A stretch of DNA of 64,000 nt, taken from Hyphomicrobiales bacterium (GTDB taxonomy: Bacteria > Pseudomonadota > Alphaproteobacteria > Rhizobiales > Rhizobiaceae). The translations under genes and the position numbers were made by a program. Positions 37,868 to 45,062 of the stretch are shown in pieces (position 1 is the stretch's first letter; each line of letters begins with the position of its first letter). Under the pieces are notes generated by a model. The model saw only the letters and a program-made list of their open reading frames with translations. It searched no databases and was not told the origin of the DNA. The stretch spans positions 186,001-250,000 of the forward strand of contig JAFKJU010000005.1 in the NCBI GenBank assembly GCA_017305935.1. Reading direction: 5' to 3'.

Positions 37868-39238
37868 ATGACAGCTCGCATTCTGGTCGTCGACGACATT
37901 CCCGCCAACGTAAAGCTGCTCGAAGCCCGCCTGCTGGCCGAATATTTCGACGTGCTCACAGCCGCCGACGGTTTTGCCTGTCTCGATCTCTGCGCTCGCA
38001 CCCAGGTCGACCTCATCCTTCTCGACATCATGATGCCGGGCATGGATGGCTTCGAGGTCTGTGAGCGGCTGAAATCCAATCCCAAGACCATGCATATCCC
38101 GGTCGTCATGGTGACTGCGCTCGACCAGCCGGCCGACCGTGTGCGCGGCCTGAAAGCTGGCGCCGACGATTTCCTCACCAAGCCGGTCAACGACCTGCAG
38201 CTCATCTCGCGCGTGAAAAGCCTCTTGCGCCTCAAGGCTTTGAGCGACGAACTGCGCCTGCGCGCCGAGACGGCGCACACCATCGGCATGGAAGAGCTGA
38301 TGAAGGCCGAGATGCGCAACGACGAGAGCGGCAATGTCCTGCTCGTCGACGGGCGCGGCAGCTCGCAGGAGCGCATCGTCAAGGCGCTGAAGCCGATTGC
38401 ACAGGTCACGGCCATGTCCGATCCGCAGGCGGCGCTGTTTGAGGCGGCGGAAACGCCGTTCGAACTGGTCGTCGTCAATTCGAATTTCGACGATTACGAT
38501 CCGTTGCGTCTGTGTTCGCAGCTTCGCTCGCTGGAGCGCACCCGTTTCGTGCCGGTGCTGCTGGTGACGGAGCAGGGGGCGGATACGATGGTGGTGCGCG
38601 CCCTCGATCTCGGCGTCAACGACTATATCGTCCGCCCGATCGATCCCAACGAACTGATCGCCCGCTGCCTGACGCAGATTCGCCGCAAGCGCTTCAACGA
38701 CCGCCTGCGCAACAGCGTGCAGCAGACGATCGAACTGGCGGTTACCGACGCGCTGACGGGGCTCAACAATCGCCGCTATCTCGACAATCACCTGGCCGTG
38801 CTGTTCCAGCGCGCCAAGGCGCGGGCACGCCCGATGTCGTTGTGCATCACCGATATCGACCGCTTCAAGTCGGTCAACGATACCTATGGTCACGATGCCG
38901 GCGACGAGGTGCTGAAGGAATTCGCCCGCCGCATTCGCTCGACGGTGCGCGGCGCCGATCTCGCCTGCCGCTACGGCGGGGAGGAATTCGTGCTGGTCAT
39001 GCCCGATACCGTGCCGGAGATGGCGACCGCTGCCGCCGAGCGCCTGCGCGCGGTTATCGAGAACGAACCCTTCCGCCTGAAGGGCGCCGGCGTCGACCTG
39101 CATATCACCGCCTCCATCGGTCTGTCCTCGACGCTATGGGGCGCACCGTCGCCGGAGGCGCTGCTCAAGGATGCCGACCGCGCCCTCTACGAGGCCAAGC
39201 GCAGCGGCCGCAATCGGGTCGTGGCGGCAGCTGCTTGA
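37868..39238 (+). CDS. pleD: Diguanylate cyclase response regulator PleD
   Basis: This 456-residue protein is arranged receiver (Asp53 in L-L-D-I-M-M-P-G), degenerate receiver adaptor (about 150-275) and GGDEF domain. The active site is G-G-E-E-F at 370-374, with the inhibitory site R-G-A-D at 361-364, five residues upstream, so c-di-GMP feedback is expected. Phosphorylation-driven dimerisation would activate it to promote the motile-to-sessile transition. The ATG at 37868 begins M-T-A-R-I-L-V-V-D-D; upstream in-frame codons belong to the overlap with divK. Confidence 0.96.
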   Translation: MTARILVVDDIPANVKLLEARLLAEYFDVLTAADGFACLDLCARTQVDLILLDIMMPGMDGFEVCERLKSNPKTMHIPVVMVTALDQPADRVRGLKAGADDFLTKPVNDLQLISRVKSLLRLKALSDELRLRAETAHTIGMEELMKAEMRNDESGNVLLVDGRGSSQERIVKALKPIAQVTAMSDPQAALFEAAETPFELVVVNSNFDDYDPLRLCSQLRSLERTRFVPVLLVTEQGADTMVVRALDLGVNDYIVRPIDPNELIARCLTQIRRKRFNDRLRNSVQQTIELAVTDALTGLNNRRYLDNHLAVLFQRAKARARPMSLCITDIDRFKSVNDTYGHDAGDEVLKEFARRIRSTVRGADLACRYGGEEFVLVMPDTVPEMATAAAERLRAVIENEPFRLKGAGVDLHITASIGLSSTLWGAPSPEALLKDADRALYEAKRSGRNRVVAAAA

Positions 39239-39698
39239 GACGAATCGCGTGCGGCTTCCAAGAGGGACAACTCGTATGCACGCAGAGGTGGATTTCGCTC
39301 TGAAAGCCGTGCTGCGTCGCGCGCGTATACCGATAGGTTGGCGGCCTGGTATTCTCTGGGGATAACCGTCATGGGTGTCGTAAAGACTACATGAATGCCG
39401 GATAGTTCTTTTCCTGAGATTGCGGGAGAAGATCGAGCTTTAGCGATATCCTGCAACGCAAGAGCGGACTATATGGCCCGCCGGAGTGGCTCTGCATCCG
39501 GGTTGCTGCTGGCTCGTCACGAGAATTTTTCTTGTCGCCGATGCAGATTTTTCAATGTTTCTTGCTGAAATTGAAGTTATACGCGTTTCAAGTTTTGAAA
39601 TAGTGTCGTGACTTTCAATTTGAAAATACATCAGACGAAACAAGGCCCCCGACTTTAACCATATGGGGACAAAGCTTGGGCGGTGAATTAAGAATTTG
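39239..39698. other. AT-rich non-coding interval after pleD
   Basis: No gene or strong terminator is seen. Base composition drops in GC from about 39520 onwards, as is usual for promoter DNA, ahead of the candidate small RNA. Confidence 0.4.
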
Positions 39699-39727
39699 TT
39701 GATTTTCTTCAGATTTTGGGCAAACTG
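39699..39727 (+). promoter_or_regulatory. Candidate promoter for the small RNA
   Basis: TTGATT (39699-39704) is followed after 17 bases by AAACTG (39722-39727), or after 16 by CAAACT. The surroundings are AT-rich. The predicted start is near 39733. Confidence 0.4.
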
Positions 39728-39732
39728 AGATC

Positions 39733-39914
39733 AGAAAAGAAGACAACCTCGGTGACGAGGATACGGTTACCCCATGATGCTCAGGTCCGCCGCATCTCCT
39801 GGGTCGTGGGGTCGGCCGGCTGTTTGGCGAATATACGGTTCCTCGTGCCGTCCGCCGGCAGCCGGCCCCCATTTCAAGAACGCCGCTTTCCAGCCCGGAA
39901 ATGCGGCGTTTTTC
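39733..39914 (+). ncRNA. Candidate structured small RNA (four hairpins)
   Basis: Hairpin 1 is CCTCG/CGAGG (39747-39760) closing a GTGA tetraloop. Hairpin 2 is ACCCCATGA/TCGTGGGGT extended by CTCAGG/CCTGGG (39769-39812). Hairpin 3 is GGCCGGCTG/CAGCCGGCC (39814-39867). The last is an intrinsic terminator AACGCCGC/GCGGCGTT followed by TTTTT (39879-39913). No coding frame with start signals fits. It lies between pleD and rpmG, opposite in strand to rpmG. I cannot place it in a named RNA family. Confidence 0.6.
39879..39913 (+). terminator. Intrinsic terminator of the candidate sRNA
   Basis: AACGCCGC (39879-39886), with inner TTTCC/GGAAA pairing, and GCGGCGTT (39903-39910) are followed by a T-run. 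There is no protein gene on this strand just upstream, which is the main argument for an RNA transcript here. Confidence 0.8.
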
Positions 39915-39950
39915 ATGTCCGCTATTTGGCCCAAACCAAACGGAAGGCAC

Positions 39951-39986
39951 AAAAAAAGCGCGGATCAAAAATCCGCGCCTTTTTAA
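39951..39986. terminator. Intrinsic terminator for rpmG (bidirectional)
   Basis: Stem GCGCGGAT/ATCCGCGC has an A-rich loop, with seven T residues on the minus-strand side and five on the plus side. It lies just beyond the rpmG stop. Confidence 0.88.
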
Positions 39987-40004
39987 AAGTCCGGAAAGCC
40001 GATC

Positions 40005-40172
40005 TTACTTGATCTTGGCTTCCTTGAACTCGACATGCTTCTTGGCAACCGGGTCGTACTTCGTCTTCGTCATCTTTTCCGTCATCGTACGGCTGTTCTT
40101 GGTCGTGACGTAGAAGAAGCCCGTGTCGGCGGTCGACAGCAGCTTGATCTTGATCGTTGTAGCTTTCGCCAT
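40005..40172 (-). CDS. rpmG: 50S ribosomal protein L33
   Basis: This 55-residue basic protein begins [11 protein letters not shown] and ends E-A-K-I-K; the central F-Y-V-T-T-K-N-S-R is typical of L33. It lacks the zinc-binding cysteine pairs, so it is the zinc-independent form. AGGA precedes the ATG at 40172. It is transcribed alone on the minus strand. Confidence 0.95.
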   Translation of the reverse strand: MAKATTIKIKLLSTADTGFFYVTTKNSRTMTEKMTKTKYDPVAKKHVEFKEAKIK

Positions 40173-40266
40173 GGTCATCCTGCCTTATTCTAAAAAATGA
40201 TGCCGTGGACAGCCGGAAGGGCCCACGGCAAATTCTGGCGCGAAACTACTTCCCGCGCCCGAAAAG

Positions 40267-41451
40267 TCAAGTCCGTTTTGGCCCAAAAAGCGTGCGTCCG
40301 AGCGAGAGGACTGTGTAAAGGCCGAAGAATCCGGCGATCGCCCAGGCAAAGCCGTTATTTCCGCTGATATCGATGGCCGCGCCGATGGCCTGCGGGCCGG
40401 CCACCGTACCGACTGCATAGCAGAAGATGAAGGCGGCATTGGCGGCGGCGAGATCGGCGCCGGTGAGTCGCGAGCCGAGATGGCTGAGGCCGACCGTATA
40501 GAGCCCGGCGACGCAGCCACCGAAGAACAGCAGCACCGCCGCCATCAGTAGCCAGCTCGACGCCAGCCAGGGCAGGGCAAGCGAGCCGCAAAGGCCGATG
40601 ATGGCCATCAGCGACAGCAGCTTGCGCCGGTCCTTCATGCGATCGGACAGCATGCCGAGCGGGATCTGGAAGACGACATTGCCGAGGCCCATGATCGTCA
40701 GCAGAAGGGCGGCCTGCGACTCGGTGAAGCCGGAGCGGGTGGCATAGATCGGGAAAAGCGACAGCCCGCCCGCCTCCACCGCGCCGAAAATGAAGACGGC
40801 CGCCGTGGCGCTCGGCACCAGGAAGACGTAGCGGAAGAAATGCAGCTCCGGCTTTTCGTCGAGCACCGGGCTTTCGTTGCGCGCGATGAAGATCGGAATG
40901 GCGGCGACGAGGATGGCGATGGCGCCGATCGCAAAGGGCAGGATGCCCTCGCTGCCGACGATGGAGAAGATCAGCGGGCCGGTGGCGAAGCCCAGCGACA
41001 GCACCGTCGAATAGATGCCGAGCACCAGCCCGCGCCGATGCGGCGGCGAGGCGGCATTGATCCAGAATTCCGAGAGCACGAACAGCGTCGTCGTGGCGCC
41101 GTGGAAGGCGACGCGCAGCGGAAACCACATCCAGAAGGCTTCGGCGTAATAGAAGCCCAGCGCGCTCAGCGCCGAGACCAGCACGGCCCAGATCATGGTC
41201 GTGGCGACACCGAAGCGATGCGCGAACCAGGTGGTGACGGGTGCCGCCGCCATGGCGGCGATACCGGCCATGGCCGAATTCAGCCCGATCAGCGTCGAGG
41301 AGATGCCGCGCTTTTCAAGGATGATGCTGAGCAGCGGCAGGCCGAGGCCGATGGCGATGCCGACGGCGGTGATGGCCGAGACGGCGGCGACCAGGGACGG
41401 CCAATGGATGACCTCAGGATGATCCGGGGGGCCGTTATGCGGCGAAGACAT
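40267..41451 (-). CDS. Major facilitator superfamily transporter (YcaD-like)
   Basis: This 394-residue inner-membrane carrier has 12 predicted helices. The sequence resembles the YcaD/CynX-type uncharacterised MFS group, with F-A-H-R-F-G in the first cytoplasmic loop and L-G-M-L-S-D-R-M-K-D-R-R-K in the central one (loop 8-9 signature). The substrate is unknown. It lies 95 bp upstream of rpmG on the same strand and is preceded by a repeat element. Confidence 0.85.
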   Translation of the reverse strand: MSSPHNGPPDHPEVIHWPSLVAAVSAITAVGIAIGLGLPLLSIILEKRGISSTLIGLNSAMAGIAAMAAAPVTTWFAHRFGVATTMIWAVLVSALSALGFYYAEAFWMWFPLRVAFHGATTTLFVLSEFWINAASPPHRRGLVLGIYSTVLSLGFATGPLIFSIVGSEGILPFAIGAIAILVAAIPIFIARNESPVLDEKPELHFFRYVFLVPSATAAVFIFGAVEAGGLSLFPIYATRSGFTESQAALLLTIMGLGNVVFQIPLGMLSDRMKDRRKLLSLMAIIGLCGSLALPWLASSWLLMAAVLLFFGGCVAGLYTVGLSHLGSRLTGADLAAANAAFIFCYAVGTVAGPQAIGAAIDISGNNGFAWAIAGFFGLYTVLSLGRTLFGPKRT

Positions 41452-41463
41452 GCGAAATCCTGT

Positions 41464-41535
41464 CAGAGCATGTTGCGAAGAAGCGTGCGGCGGTTTTCCG
41501 ATAACAACATGCGATAAAACAAAGCGCTATAACCT
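41464..41535. repeat. Rhizobial palindromic intergenic repeat, GCATGTTG variant
   Basis: GAGCATGTTG pairs with CAACATGC, with a GCGTGCGGCGGTTTTCC interior, followed by GATAAAACAAAGCGC. It fills the gap between two minus-strand genes, and its end overlaps the last codons and stop of the NUDIX gene. Confidence 0.6.
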
Positions 41536-42228
41536 GCTGCGAAAGAACTGGCCGCGCCGGCTGTAATAGAAGGGCACGGTGCTGCCGAAGGGCAGAGCGG
41601 GGTCGTCGCTGAGCAGCTTCGCCAGGTCGCAGAGCACCGAGCGGGTGATCCACGGCACGTTCAGGCCGTCGAGTTCCTGCAGGTCGTGCCAGCCGAGATC
41701 GTGCAGCTCGTGGGTGTCGGCAATGCCCTCGAGCGTCATGCCGGCCTCGTCGGCGAAGGTGGAGAAGAAGCGGGTGTCGAAGCGGCGCACGCTGCCGGGC
41801 GGCGTGATGGCGCGGGCGACGTAGCGCAGCGTGCCGAGCTGGGCATGCAGGCGGCCGGCGATGCGCTCGCCGAGCACTAGCCCGGTTTCCTCCTCCAGCT
41901 CGCGCACGGCCGCAAGGGCGAGCGCACGCGCGCCGCGCTGCGAGGCGCTGCGGCTCTTTTCAGCCATCAGGCGCGAGAGGACGTCGGGATGCAGATCGCT
42001 GGCAAACGGCAGGACATGATCCAGCCGGTCGCGGCGACCGCCGGGAAAGACATAGGCATCGGGCATGAATACATGCTTGCTGCTGCGTTTTCCGAGCAGG
42101 ACACGCGGGCGCCCGGCGGAGCGGTCGAGCAGAATCAGGGTTGCGGCATCGCGGGGCTTGACGGGTGGGTTGCGCAATGCGCCGGGATGGATGTTTTCAA
42201 CGCGGTCCAGCCGCTCCGGTATGCTCAT
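41527..42228 (-). CDS. NUDIX hydrolase
   Basis: This 233-residue pyrophosphohydrolase of unknown substrate shows the NUDIX box as F-P-G-G-R ... A-V-R-E-L-E-E-E-T-G, with a longer than usual insert between the Gly and the R-E-L-E-E-E core. This is typical of CoA-type or NUDT7/19-like members. The start is the ATG at 42228 with GGAGG upstream; it overlaps the stop of the DUF983 gene (ATGA). The final codons lie in the intergenic repeat. Confidence 0.85.
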   Translation of the reverse strand: MSIPERLDRVENIHPGALRNPPVKPRDAATLILLDRSAGRPRVLLGKRSSKHVFMPDAYVFPGGRRDRLDHVLPFASDLHPDVLSRLMAEKSRSASQRGARALALAAVRELEEETGLVLGERIAGRLHAQLGTLRYVARAITPPGSVRRFDTRFFSTFADEAGMTLEGIADTHELHDLGWHDLQELDGLNVPWITRSVLCDLAKLLSDDPALPFGSTVPFYYSRRGQFFRSRL

Positions 42229-42680
42229 TCGCGATATCCTCCGGCGTCGGGATCGTCCAGCTCGTCCTCGTGTCCACCGAAACCGTGCATACGCAAGGCC
42301 CATTGCAATCCTATGACGCCACCCTTGATCGGCTGGATCGTCAGAAGCGCCGTCAACAGGGTGATCGGTCCCCAGATGACCATATGCACCCAGGTGGGCA
42401 AATGCCAGATCATGTCAGTCATCATGTAGCCGCCGACGGTGACATGCCCGATGATGAAGATCACCAGATAAGGCGGCAGGTCGTCGGAGCGCTGGTGCGA
42501 CAAATCCTCGCCGCAGGCCGCGCAACGGTCGACCGGCTTAAGGAAGGCGCGAAACAGCCGGCCGCTGCCGCAGGCCGGGCACGTGTTGAGCAGCCCACGC
42601 ATGATCGAGCGGCCGACCGGCCGTTCGGCCTCGCTCGGGGCGCCGAAACGCATGGCTTCCTGGCTGTGATCGCTCGACAT
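42225..42680 (-). CDS. DUF983 family protein
   Basis: This 151-residue protein has an N-terminal zinc-ribbon-like motif, C-P-A-C-G (about 34-38) and C-A-A-C-G-E-D (about 53-59). Two transmembrane helices follow (about 70-92 and 98-118). The DUF983 family has no defined role. It sits between rnr and the NUDIX gene in one minus-strand run, with translational overlap to the latter. Confidence 0.85.
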   Translation of the reverse strand: MSSDHSQEAMRFGAPSEAERPVGRSIMRGLLNTCPACGSGRLFRAFLKPVDRCAACGEDLSHQRSDDLPPYLVIFIIGHVTVGGYMMTDMIWHLPTWVHMVIWGPITLLTALLTIQPIKGGVIGLQWALRMHGFGGHEDELDDPDAGGYRE

Positions 42681-42707
42681 TCGTCTCTCCTTCCGGTTTT
42701 CCCGAGA

Positions 42708-45062
42708 TTAACGCCGGCCGCGTGGCGGGCGCGTTCCCGGCTGGCGGGGCCTTGCCGTCCCGCGCCGCGACGTCTTGTGGAACGAGCGCGTGGCGGTCGG
42801 CATCTTCCGTCCCTCGCTCAGCATTTCGAAGCGCAGCGCGCCGGCCAGCGGCACGGCTTCCACCAGCCGCACCTGCACGCGGTCGCCAAGCTGGTAGCCG
42901 AGCCCGGTGCGCTCGCCGGTCAGTGCCTGATGCGCCTCGTCATAGATGAAGTAATCCTGCCCCAGCGTCGAGACCGGAACGAAGCCGTCCGCCCCGAATT
43001 CCGGCAGCGAAACGAACAGCCCGGCCTTGGTGACGCCGCGCACCTGGCCGCTGAACTCCTGGCCGATCCGGCCGGAAAGGTGATGGGCGATCAGCCGGTC
43101 GACCGTCTCGCGCTCGGCCGCCATGGCGCGCCGCTCGAAGGTTGAGATTTCGGCGGCGATGTCGTCCAGCGTGCCTTCCTCGTCCGGCGTGATGCCGCCT
43201 TCGCCGAGCCCCAGCGAGCCCACCAGCGCCCGATGCACGATCAGGTCGGCATAACGGCGGATCGGCGAGGTGAAATGGGCGTATTTCATCAGGTTGAGGC
43301 CGAAATGGCCGATATTCTCGGGGCTGTAGATCGCCTGGCTTTGCGAGCGCAGCACCATTTCGTTGACCATGGTCTGTTGCGGCGTGCCTTCGGCTTTCGC
43401 AAGAATGCCGTTGAAGGAATTGGCCCGCACATTGCCGCCCTTGGCGAGCGGAATGCTGAGCGTCGCCAGGAACTCGCGAAGCCCCTCCTGCTTGGCGAGC
43501 GATGGCGCGTCGTGGATGCGGTAGATCAGCGGCTGGCGCTTCTTCTCCAGCGTCTCGGCGGCGCAGACATTGGCCTGGATCATCATCTCCTCGATCAGCT
43601 TGTGGGCGTCGAGGCGCGGCGGCACGAAGACCCGGTCGACGGTACCATCAGGCTTCAGCAGGATCTTGCGCTCGGGCATGTCGAGTTCGAGCGGCTGGCG
43701 GCGGTCGCGGCCGCGCTTCATCGTCTCGTAGGCCCGCCACAGCGGCTTGAGGATCGGCTCCAGCAGCGGTCCGGCCTTGTCGTCGGGATTGCCGTCGATG
43801 GCGGCCTGCGCCTGTTGGTAGGAGAGCTTGGCGGCGCTCTTCATCATGATGCGATGGAAGGTGTGGCCGAGCTTGCGGCCGTCCCGCGAAAAGACCATGC
43901 GCACGGCAAGCGCCGGCCGGTCCTCGCCCTCGCGCAGTGAGCAGAGGTCGTTGGAGATGCGTTCGGGCAGCATCGGCACGACACGGTCGGGGAAGTAGAC
44001 CGAATTTCCGCGCTTCAGCGCCTCGCGGTCGAGCGGCGCGTTGGGGCGCACATACCAGGAGACGTCGGCGATAGCCACGGTGACGATGGTTCCGCCTTCA
44101 TTGTCGGGCGAGGGGTCGTCCTCGGCATAGACGGCGTCGTCATGGTCCTTGGCATCGGCCGGATCGATGGTGATCAGCGGCAGGGCGCGCCAGTCGTCGC
44201 GCTTGCCCATCGGCGCCGGCTGGGCGGCCTCCGCATCGGCGATCACGGCGGGCGGGAAGATATAGGGAATGCCATGGGCATGGATGGCGATCATCGAGAT
44301 CGCCTTTTCCGAGGCGACCGAGCCGATGACCGACAGAACCTTGCCGCGCGCCAGCCCGTAGCGGCCGAGGCGTGCGACTTCGACCTCGATCAGGTCGCCG
44401 TCCTTGGCCTCGCCGGTGAAATCCGGGTCGATGACCATTTCCTCGCCGCGCTTGTCGATCGGCATCAGCCGGCCGCCGCCGCCCGGCGTTTCGCGGAAGA
44501 CGCCGAGCAGGGCGTTGCGGCGCCGGTCGAGCAGCTTGATGATGCGGGCGGTATAGGCCGGGCCGCCGCGATCGCCGGCCGGGAAGATCTTCGCCAGCAC
44601 CCGGTCGCCGAGGCCGCCGATGGGGGCCTTGCCCTTGGCGCGCGCCTGCGACGACTGGCGGATCAGCACGGCCGGCGCGACGCCGGCCTCTTCCGGCCAT
44701 TCGGCCGGGCGGCCGATCAACTCGCCATCCTTGTCGCGGGTGGTGATGTCGAGCACGGTGACCGGCGGCAGCGCGCCGGGGCGGATCAGCGACTTGCGGT
44801 TCTTCTGCACCAGCCCGTCGTCTTCCAGCGTGCGCAGCAACTCCTTCAGTTCGACACGCTGCTCGCCCTTGAGGCCGAAGGCCTTGGCGAGTTCGCGCTT
44901 CGAGGCCTTTTCAGGATGCTCGGCGATGAAGCGCAGCACGACCTCGCGCGGCGGAAGGACGCCGTGGATGAGGTCGTTGGCGGTTTCGGAAGCGTCCGCG
45001 CGGCGCGCCTTGCCTGTCGGTTTTCCGGCAGATGCCCTGCCGCGCGGTGGTTTTGTCGCCAT
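42708..45062 (-). CDS. rnr: Ribonuclease R
   Basis: This 784-residue 3'-to-5' exoribonuclease degrades structured RNA. It has an N-terminal winged-helix domain and cold-shock domains. The RNB catalytic core has D-P-A-D-A-K-D-H-D-D-A (acidic cluster near 308-318) and R-R-Y-A-D-L-I-V-H-R near 617. The S1 domain is followed by a basic Arg/Lys/Pro-rich tail. Its start overlaps the stop of topA, so the two are translated together. Confidence 0.95.
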   Translation of the reverse strand: MATKPPRGRASAGKPTGKARRADASETANDLIHGVLPPREVVLRFIAEHPEKASKRELAKAFGLKGEQRVELKELLRTLEDDGLVQKNRKSLIRPGALPPVTVLDITTRDKDGELIGRPAEWPEEAGVAPAVLIRQSSQARAKGKAPIGGLGDRVLAKIFPAGDRGGPAYTARIIKLLDRRRNALLGVFRETPGGGGRLMPIDKRGEEMVIDPDFTGEAKDGDLIEVEVARLGRYGLARGKVLSVIGSVASEKAISMIAIHAHGIPYIFPPAVIADAEAAQPAPMGKRDDWRALPLITIDPADAKDHDDAVYAEDDPSPDNEGGTIVTVAIADVSWYVRPNAPLDREALKRGNSVYFPDRVVPMLPERISNDLCSLREGEDRPALAVRMVFSRDGRKLGHTFHRIMMKSAAKLSYQQAQAAIDGNPDDKAGPLLEPILKPLWRAYETMKRGRDRRQPLELDMPERKILLKPDGTVDRVFVPPRLDAHKLIEEMMIQANVCAAETLEKKRQPLIYRIHDAPSLAKQEGLREFLATLSIPLAKGGNVRANSFNGILAKAEGTPQQTMVNEMVLRSQSQAIYSPENIGHFGLNLMKYAHFTSPIRRYADLIVHRALVGSLGLGEGGITPDEEGTLDDIAAEISTFERRAMAAERETVDRLIAHHLSGRIGQEFSGQVRGVTKAGLFVSLPEFGADGFVPVSTLGQDYFIYDEAHQALTGERTGLGYQLGDRVQVRLVEAVPLAGALRFEMLSEGRKMPTATRSFHKTSRRGTARPRQPGTRPPRGRR

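Noticed and set aside
39769-39812. Signal recognition particle (4.5S) RNA
   Set aside because: The CTCAGGTCC string is reminiscent, but the conserved GGAAGGAAGCAGCC-type loop is missing and the overall fold differs.
39774-39986. 70-aa plus-strand open frame over the candidate sRNA
   Set aside because: It has no ribosome site and reads through two intrinsic terminators; the stems better explain the sequence.
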